Assembly (NCBI GenBank): GCA_030044395.1
Contig: JASHVW010000100.1
Span: 1 to 6,661, forward strand
From: Verrucomicrobiia bacterium
Lineage (GTDB): Bacteria; Verrucomicrobiota; Verrucomicrobiia; Limisphaerales; UBA11358
Direction of reading: 5' to 3'
DNA: 6,661 nucleotides
Part shown: one piece after another, positions 1 through 4,947 of the stretch
Position numbering within the stretch: position 1 is the stretch's first letter
Layout of the letters: every line of letters starts with the position of its first letter
Made by a program: the position numbers and the translations under genes
The notes under the pieces: generated by a model
What the model saw: only the letters and a program-made list of their open reading frames with translations
Databases searched by the model: none
What the model was told of the DNA's origin: nothing

Positions 1-988
1 CCGGCAAACCGGCTCCCAAAGTGTTTTGCGGAGGGTTCGCGACGTTGGGGTTGAAGAGGAAGTTGATGCCGACCTTGTCAGGATCGCGCAACTGGGATTG
101 TTCCTGAAGGTAGCGGATGACTTCGCTCAACGGCAAGCCGTCCTGCCATTTAACCTGGTCAATCCGGATTCGATCCAACTTATCATATATGGCTTCGGCT
201 CCGGCACTGGTGTGGACGTCGGTATTGGTCACATAGGGATTGGGGACCGGCAATCCAATGCCCACCTTGGGGGTCCAAGCCTTCTCCACTTGAACCATTT
301 TGTCCTGATAGATGGCGTTATGCTCACGCACCTGGCGGTCGTAATCCGCCTGCTTGAGCAGGTTCAAATAATAATAGGCGGCGCGATTATCGGAGTCCAA
401 TTCCAAGGCCTGGTTGAATCTTACCTCGGCTTCGTCAAACTTGCCGCTTTCGTAGAGAAGTTTGCCGTCCTGCACCAGGGTTTCCGCCTGGGTTTTGTCA
501 CTCATGATGCCGGGAATTTGTTCCAAAGTTCTCTGGTCTGGCATTTTGCCTGTCATCGAGGCAAGCAACGCGTCGTTTTGCTTTTTGAACGCGATCGCGG
601 CGGGATCGGTTGGGTCCACTTTCAAAGCGCGGGTGACCTGGACGTCGGCTTCGCGGAGGTCTCCGGCGCGTTGGGCGCGGCGGGCGAGTTCGAGGTGGGT
701 GGCAACGAGCCCGGACACGGTTTCGGAGGTTTCGGTGTCAATGCCGGAGCCGATTTGCTGGACGAGTTTATAAGCATCCTCGTAATCCCTGGTGGCGGTG
801 ACGATGTCACCGGCGGCCTGGGCGCTGCGGGCCTGCTCAATTTTCTGGCGGAGGACGATGGTATTGGCCTGGCGCAGAACCGCTTCGTTGACGGCCTGGG
901 CAGTGGGGGAAATTTGTTGCGCCAGCGAGTCGGCGGTGATGGCAAGGAGAACAACAAAACCGAGCGAGAAGGAAACTGCTTTTGTCAT
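1..988 (-). CDS. TPR-containing secretin, Amuc_1098/PilQ-like, N-terminal part (3' end beyond window)
   Basis: The visible 329 residues begin with a signal peptide: Lys3, a hydrophobic stretch at about residues 5-19, and a plausible cleavage after Ala23 (SLA/QQ). Helical TPR-type repeats follow at about residues 45-80, 95-130 and 168-205. The clearest is the last, with GKLLYESGKFDEAEVRF followed by NQALELD. From about residue 267 the sequence (YDKLDRIRIDQVKWQDGLPL, then SEVIRYLQEQS) has the look of a secretin N0/STN domain, the periplasmic entry domain of outer-membrane secretins. The secretin pore domain itself would lie beyond the left edge and is not seen. It is the last visible gene of the operon, 55 nt after the PilP-like gene, which is the pilQ position in pilMNOPQ. 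Family knowledge: secretins form the outer-membrane channel of type IV pili and type II secretion systems, and Akkermansia Amuc_1098 is annotated as such a protein. The start is ATG at 988, chosen because the signal peptide follows at once. No clear ribosome binding site is seen. Assignment to the secretin superfamily is fairly secure; the exact subfamily is inferred from context. Confidence 0.8.
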   Translation of the reverse strand, partial: MTKAVSFSLGFVVLLAITADSLAQQISPTAQAVNEAVLRQANTIVLRQKIEQARSAQAAGDIVTATRDYEDAYKLVQQIGSGIDTETSETVSGLVATHLELARRAQRAGDLREADVQVTRALKVDPTDPAAIAFKKQNDALLASMTGKMPDQRTLEQIPGIMSDKTQAETLVQDGKLLYESGKFDEAEVRFNQALELDSDNRAAYYYLNLLKQADYDRQVREHNAIYQDKMVQVEKAWTPKVGIGLPVPNPYVTNTDVHTSAGAEAIYDKLDRIRIDQVKWQDGLPLSEVIRYLQEQSQLRDPDKVGINFLFNPNVANPPQNTLGAGLP

Positions 989-1043
989 GTTCGTATCATC
1001 AGGTATTGCGAATCGGCGCCAGGTGGCGAGATCATTCTAGTCA

Positions 1044-1838
1044 TCAAGGCGTATATGGCAAAACGTATTTTTTTTGGTTTGACTGGGCCAAGAGTACCAC
1101 ATCGTTTTGGTCAATTGCAACGATATTGTATTGATCGCCGGCAAAATTTAATTGGTCGCCGACGCGCTTGTTGTTGGCGGTAAAATTCTCGGGAGGATAT
1201 TTCAAATCGGCCATGTAACCCTTGACTTGCCGGTATGGATTCCCCGGCCCAACCGCGACGTGTAGGCCGGTATCCACCAACACCAAATCCAGCCTGGTGG
1301 GGTTGTCAGGCGGGCCCGCAGCATTTTTCAAGGCGAACACATCATTTGTTTCGCCGACAGAGGCGTACTGATGCTGTGCGCTGCGTTGCCAAGGCATTCC
1401 AGCGGCCTGGTTCTGCACGACAAAAACATAGCGGGCGTTGGGCGGCTCATCGGTGATGACCGATTCGAGGTAGATTTGATAATAGAGCGGCGTGATTTTG
1501 GTGATGACGACGGCGGCCCCGCCAACTTCCTTGCCGCTGACGACTTTAATCAAATTTCCGTTTTTATCCCTCAGCCAGGTGACCGGATTGAAGAGGCGGT
1601 TGGAGGTGGAGAGGTCCAGTGGCGCGGCGTTTTTGATTCGGAGAAGAGCGGCGTCTTCGTTAGCCAGGTCGAGCGGCGGGAGCGGCAGCGGTTTGGGATG
1701 GGTAATTTGATATTTGAAATTGTTCGTCTGCTCCTGATCGTTGGAAATGACCACGGGAAGAAATCCGACAACGACGACGAGGCCCAGGAGGACGACGCTG
1801 AGGATGATTTTTTCGTAATTTTTCTTTATAAAGTCCAT
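1044..1838 (-). CDS. Amuc_1099-like, PilP/GspC-like inner-membrane linker protein
   Basis: This is a complete 264-residue protein. It has a short basic cytoplasmic tail (MDFIKKNYEK), one transmembrane helix at about residues 11-31, and a periplasmic remainder beginning with a proline-rich linker at about 48-56. The central part includes FNPVTWLRDKNGNLIKV (83-99) and a beta-rich stretch (109-145, 182-196). The C-terminal 226-262 (VGDQLNFAGDQYNIVAIDQN, then DVVLLAQSNQKKYVL) has the beta-strand rhythm of the small PilP/GspC homology domain that touches the secretin. Position supports this: it lies directly upstream of the secretin, as pilP lies upstream of pilQ, and its ATG is 4 nt after the stop of the PilO-like gene, so translational coupling is likely. 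Unlike typical PilP it shows no lipobox cysteine and is anchored by a helix, as GspC is. The gene contains an A8 run (T8 on the plus strand, 1068-1075) near codons 255-257. The name Amuc_1099-like is from synteny and general architecture; the PilP analogy is inference. Confidence 0.72.
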   Translation of the reverse strand: MDFIKKNYEKIILSVVLLGLVVVVGFLPVVISNDQEQTNNFKYQITHPKPLPLPPLDLANEDAALLRIKNAAPLDLSTSNRLFNPVTWLRDKNGNLIKVVSGKEVGGAAVVITKITPLYYQIYLESVITDEPPNARYVFVVQNQAAGMPWQRSAQHQYASVGETNDVFALKNAAGPPDNPTRLDLVLVDTGLHVAVGPGNPYRQVKGYMADLKYPPENFTANNKRVGDQLNFAGDQYNIVAIDQNDVVLLAQSNQKKYVLPYTP

Positions 1839-1842
1839 GCAA

Positions 1843-2814
1843 TCAGGAATTGGCCGGTGTCAATCTGACCACTTCAATTTCCATCGTTACACGCAGCAAC
1901 TGTTCGTTCAAAACGGTTTGCAATCCGCCAGTCATCGGCATCGCCGGCTGCGGCGCCGGATTCATCTGGCCCTGGCCATATCCCGGCGGCATCCGACCTC
2001 CATTATTATACATATTATTATAATAGGGCCCTCTGTTTTCGGGGTTATAGGAATAAGAGGTGGCGGCCGCGGTGGCCGGCTGCACGGTGATGGCGCGGAC
2101 GATGAATTCGTGTTGCGAGGTTTCAAAGGCCTCGATGACGTTAGCGATATCCGAACTGAAGCCACGAAACGTAACTTGGTACGGCATCATGACGGCCTGA
2201 CCCGTGGTAATCGGCAGGTCAGTGAGATAATCGGCCTGGTTGGCGCCGATGTTGGCGCCGATGTCATCCTTGGCGAGCGGCACGCGCTGGATGTTTTCCA
2301 ATTCATTGACCCTGGCGCTGTAAAGAATTTCGACGATGGTTTTCACCTCCCCCAATTGCTGGGCGAGGTCGCCGAGAGTGCTTGGATCAAACGTGGCTTT
2401 GTCACTTTCGGCGGTGAATGAGAAGAAATCGTCCGGGGGTAATTGCACGCTGGCGTCGGTGGCCTCGCGCTGCAATTGCTTGACCGTCATGCTCAACGCC
2501 GGCGCAAACAATTCGTCGGTCACGGGTCCGCCGTCCGGATTGGGGATTGGATCAATCGGTTGGAAGTACTGCCGGGCCTTGGCGATCCACGCCTGCACCT
2601 GCTTTTGCTGATCCCTGGCAGCCTGGATATTGTCTTCCGAGACCAGATGGTTGCCGTTGGCCGTTGTGAGGGCTGAGGATACTTCGGTCAGATTTTGCAA
2701 GGCACTCTGGTTGCGCTGCCAGCTTTTGAAATCATAAAAACCCGCAGCGCCGAGCAGGAGGACGGCGACCACCAGACCGACGAAAAAAAATAAATTGCGC
2801 TTGATCCAGGCCAT
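1843..2814 (-). CDS. Amuc_1100 family pilus-like protein (PilO/GspM-like)
   Basis: This is a complete 323-residue bitopic membrane protein, close to the length of Akkermansia Amuc_1100 (about 317). Residues 1-7 are a short basic cytoplasmic end and about 8-26 a transmembrane helix. Residues 30-85 are predicted helical or coiled-coil (SWQRNQSALQNLTEVSSAL and QAARDQQKQVQAWIAKARQY). Residues about 100-250 form a mixed alpha/beta part with the hallmark PYQVTFRGFSSDIANVIEAF (211-230), where Amuc_1100 has a comparable PLEIAFQG segment. Residues about 248-297 are a Tyr/Asn/Gly/Pro-rich loop, and the final strand (LRVTMEIEVVRL) closes the fold. Family knowledge: Amuc_1100 resembles PilO, PilN and GspM structurally and is the protein studied as a host-interacting pilus-associated factor in Akkermansia. 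Here its role is more likely structural, as the PilO component between PilN and PilP. Its ATG is 1 nt after the stop of the PilM-PilN gene. No Shine-Dalgarno sequence is visible, which suggests coupled translation. Confidence 0.8.
   Translation of the reverse strand: MAWIKRNLFFFVGLVVAVLLLGAAGFYDFKSWQRNQSALQNLTEVSSALTTANGNHLVSEDNIQAARDQQKQVQAWIAKARQYFQPIDPIPNPDGGPVTDELFAPALSMTVKQLQREATDASVQLPPDDFFSFTAESDKATFDPSTLGDLAQQLGEVKTIVEILYSARVNELENIQRVPLAKDDIGANIGANQADYLTDLPITTGQAVMMPYQVTFRGFSSDIANVIEAFETSQHEFIVRAITVQPATAAATSYSYNPENRGPYYNNMYNNGGRMPPGYGQGQMNPAPQPAMPMTGGLQTVLNEQLLRVTMEIEVVRLTPANS
2001..2025. repeat. AT-rich trinucleotide-like low-complexity patch inside the PilO-like gene
   Basis: In these 25 bases all but two are A or T, arranged as imperfect repeats of ATT/ATA, inside an otherwise GC-rich gene. 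On the coding (minus) strand it encodes the YYNNMYNN part of the periplasmic loop. It is best read as a low-complexity coding repeat that can expand or contract. TATAAT-like strings occur in it, but no -35 partner is seen. Confidence 0.6.
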
Positions 2815-2815
2815 A

Positions 2816-4615
2816 TTAGAAAGTCAACGGATTGGCCGGTGAAACAGTCACGGTAAAGGTAAACGTGCCTGTGGCCGGGTCCACCGGCGAAATTTGCGCT
2901 GAGGGTTGCACGGAATTCGGATCGAATTCCGGCGTCGCCTTCAATTCCTTTGCAACTGCATAAACCATTTCAACGTCGTTCGCGTCGGGGTCCATGCCGG
3001 TCAAATCCATGGCGCGGCAGAACAAGGTAATGCCGTTGGTATTCGAGTTGGCTGCGAGGGCAGGGTTGTTGTTGGCCTGCTGAGGGTAATAGGAATTGGC
3101 ATATGTGCCAGGATTGGCGGACATGGCGAACGGCGAGCCTGCGGGAAGCATTTGCTCGACCCAGACGCCAGCCTGGAGACCGGGCCTTTCCACCATATAT
3201 TTTTTCTGGACATCATCCTCCGCCCGGATCAAGGCGGCGCGCATTGACGAGAGCAAGTTGCTCCAATAAAAGCGGTCATTCACCCATGCAGAAAGTTGCT
3301 CGGCTTGTCTCCGGGCTTCAGTGAGGCGGTCGTTGGCGGTGTTAAATCTCCGTACGAGGTCCTGCCTGGTTTGAACCTGGGGATTGAGGAAGGCGACGGA
3401 TTGCTCCTTGGACACGGCGAGGTCCATGAATAAGAAACCGATGGCGCCGGCGACGAGGGCCAGCAGGACAAGCGTTGCCAAAAAGTACGGTTTCTTTTCA
3501 TTGAAGGCCCGCCAGCGGAGGGTACTTTCGGGCATCAGATTCATCTCAACCGGGCAATTGGCGAGGTTGCGTAGGCCGAGTCCCACGATTTCGCCGAGGG
3601 AATGGGCGACCTTGGCGAGTTCCTCGAGATTGATGGAGGGATCAATCTGGACGTTGCGGAATGGGTTGAAATATTCGACAGGCACATTGAGTTTTTCGGC
3701 AAAGAACTGGGCGGTGTAAGGCATGATGCTGGCGCCGCCGGAGAGGAACAAGCGGACGGGCGCCGAGCCGCCCTGTTGGCCGCGATAAAACTGGAGCGTC
3801 TGGTTGACCTGGATATGGAGCTTGGTCATGAACTGCCGGGAAATTTTGGAGATGGCAGCCTGGTTTGGATTTTCCGGCTCCTCATAAGCGCCGCCGAGGC
3901 TGACGAAACCCTCGGCAATTTTAATCTGCTCGGCCAGTTCAAATTTTAATTTGGACTCATTGGCGAAATCCTGGGTGATGGCGTTTGCGCCCAGGTTGAT
4001 ACTCCGGGAAAAGACCTTTCCTTTTTCGAAGAAGAGCAGATTGCTCGTTTTTGCGCCGATGTCCAACAGCATGGTGCAATCTTCGAGTTCACCATAATTA
4101 TACCGGAACGCGTTGCAAAGGGCGGCAGGCGAGGCATCGCACAATTGCAGTTTCAATTTGGCGTCGGCGGCAACGCGGAAAAGCCCTTCGACGACGTCAG
4201 ACTTGACGGCGACCAACAGCACTTCCAACTCGCCACCGGCGGCCGAGCCGAGAATTTGGTAGTCCCAGACCACCTCGGCCAGGGGAAAGGGAACGTTTTG
4301 CTGCGCCTCGTATTGGATGATTTGCGTCACCTTGTTGGCGTCCACCGGGGGCAGTTTGACGAATTTGGAAAAGACGTGATAGCCCGGGGCGCAGACGTTG
4401 ACGTTTTTGGCCCGGAGACCTTTTTCGGCGAGGGTTTCCTGGAGGGCTTTGAGAATGACCTTTTCGCGAGTGGCCTCCTGCGAGCCTTCCGGCCCGAGCG
4501 CTTTGATTGAAAAATTTTTCAGGACCAAACCGCCGGCATCATTGCTCTCGAACTCCGCAACCTTGAGGCTGCCTGCGCCGAAATCAATGGCCAAAAATGA
4601 TTTTCCTTCGAGCAT
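2816..4615 (-). CDS. pilM: PilM-PilN fusion protein, Amuc_1101 family
   Basis: This is a complete 599-residue protein in two parts. Residues 1 to about 350 are a PilM actin-like ATPase fold. They contain phosphate-1 loop FLAIDFGAGSLKVAEF (7-22), phosphate-2 loop MLLDIGAKTSNLLFF (182-196) and adenosine-type motif LFLSGGASIMP (289-299). The motif QYEAQQNVPFPL, typical of PilM, is also present. Residues 358-362 (MNLMP) with the following basic stretch resemble the INLLP docking peptide of PilN. A transmembrane helix at about 377-397 follows, then a helical or coiled-coil part (about 404-465), a low-complexity Asn/Tyr/Pro loop (499-528) and a beta-rich C-terminus (529-599) as in the periplasmic domain of PilN. 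Canonical PilM (about 350 residues) and PilN (about 200) add up to this length. Expected role: cytoplasmic platform that links the export ATPase to the inner-membrane PilN/PilO ring. It is the first gene of the operon. The ATG at 4615 is chosen because the actin-like first strand begins at residue 7. No Shine-Dalgarno sequence is evident. Confidence 0.85.
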   Translation of the reverse strand: MLEGKSFLAIDFGAGSLKVAEFESNDAGGLVLKNFSIKALGPEGSQEATREKVILKALQETLAEKGLRAKNVNVCAPGYHVFSKFVKLPPVDANKVTQIIQYEAQQNVPFPLAEVVWDYQILGSAAGGELEVLLVAVKSDVVEGLFRVAADAKLKLQLCDASPAALCNAFRYNYGELEDCTMLLDIGAKTSNLLFFEKGKVFSRSINLGANAITQDFANESKLKFELAEQIKIAEGFVSLGGAYEEPENPNQAAISKISRQFMTKLHIQVNQTLQFYRGQQGGSAPVRLFLSGGASIMPYTAQFFAEKLNVPVEYFNPFRNVQIDPSINLEELAKVAHSLGEIVGLGLRNLANCPVEMNLMPESTLRWRAFNEKKPYFLATLVLLALVAGAIGFLFMDLAVSKEQSVAFLNPQVQTRQDLVRRFNTANDRLTEARRQAEQLSAWVNDRFYWSNLLSSMRAALIRAEDDVQKKYMVERPGLQAGVWVEQMLPAGSPFAMSANPGTYANSYYPQQANNNPALAANSNTNGITLFCRAMDLTGMDPDANDVEMVYAVAKELKATPEFDPNSVQPSAQISPVDPATGTFTFTVTVSPANPLTF

Positions 4616-4688
4616 TCGCGTGTTCGTTCGTCGTTATTACGCCTGAATTTAAAATAATTCTCGCGGCGAGCTATGGTAACTACGTGAA

Positions 4689-4720
4689 ATTATCAAAACG
4701 GTCAAATAGAAATGTGACAA
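4689..4720 (-). promoter_or_regulatory. Possible sigma-70-like promoter for the pilMN operon
   Basis: On the minus strand, GATAAT (plus 4689-4694) matches five of six bases of the -10 consensus. TTGTCA (plus 4715-4720) resembles a -35 element but sits 20 nt away, longer than the optimal 17. Transcription would begin near 4682, giving a leader of roughly 65-70 nt before the ATG at 4615. A TTGACC (plus 4699-4704) nearby is an alternative -35 without a good -10. AT-rich sequence gives such matches by chance, so this is tentative. Confidence 0.25.
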
Positions 4721-4903
4721 AAATGTGGAAAAAATGAATTGGAAACCGTTATTGCTCCGGCTTCGGCAAGGAAAGGAGAAGACAGAGAGCGCCTGATTTG
4801 TCTTCCCGATGCGCGGGGAGCGCTCACCGTAAGAGGACGCCAACCGTGGCATGAAAGGCAGGCACTAAGCGGCAGGTTCATGGTCGCAGAAGAAGGTGGC
4901 GGC

Positions 4904-4924
4904 GTTGAACGTTGAATGTTGAAT
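4904..4924. repeat. Three tandem copies of a 7-nt unit, GTTGAA(C/T)
   Basis: GTTGAAC, GTTGAAT and GTTGAAT follow one another without a gap just upstream of the mutase. The repeat creates TTG and ATG triplets that can mislead start calling: TTG at 4912 is in frame with the mutase. The unit may belong to a dispersed or expandable intergenic repeat, but only this copy is visible here. Confidence 0.75.
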
Positions 4925-4947
4925 GCGGCTATGCCAGACTCTGGCGC

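Larger units (their letters stand above)
4616..4947. other. Divergent intergenic region between the pilus-like operon and the phosphohexomutase
   Basis: No convincing protein gene is seen here in either strand. The half next to the operon (about 4636-4750) is AT-rich. It holds a dyad with arms GAATT/AATTC (4645-4649 and 4656-4660) and the candidate operon promoter. The half next to the mutase (about 4750-4910) is GC-richer, with several short complementary arms: GAGCGC with GCGCTC, and CATGAA with TTCATG. I could not match it to a known RNA family. It ends in a 7-nt tandem repeat. The region must contain start signals for both transcription units. Confidence 0.6.

Noticed and set aside
26..1183. 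Long plus-strand open frame (385 codons) opposite the secretin gene
   Set aside because: The minus strand has a signal peptide, TPRs and an N0-like domain in a coherent operon. The plus-strand product shows no family pattern and spans the end of the PilP-like gene.
2001..2030. Internal promoter from TATAAT-like strings in the PilO-like gene
   Set aside because: No -35 element lies at suitable distance, and the strings are explained by Tyr/Asn codons.
1837..2421. Plus-strand open frame of 194 codons opposite the PilO-like gene
   Set aside because: It is a shadow of a GC-rich gene; its His/Arg/Ile-rich product has no recognisable domain.
4752..4769. Small hairpin around CCG-GCTT-CGG as a terminator
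   Set aside because: The stem is only 3 bp plus a bulged extension, and no T-run follows.
4649..4852. Minus-strand 67-codon frame in the divergent intergenic region
   Set aside because: It has no family pattern and low-complexity Ser/Phe content, and it would lie across the likely operon promoter.
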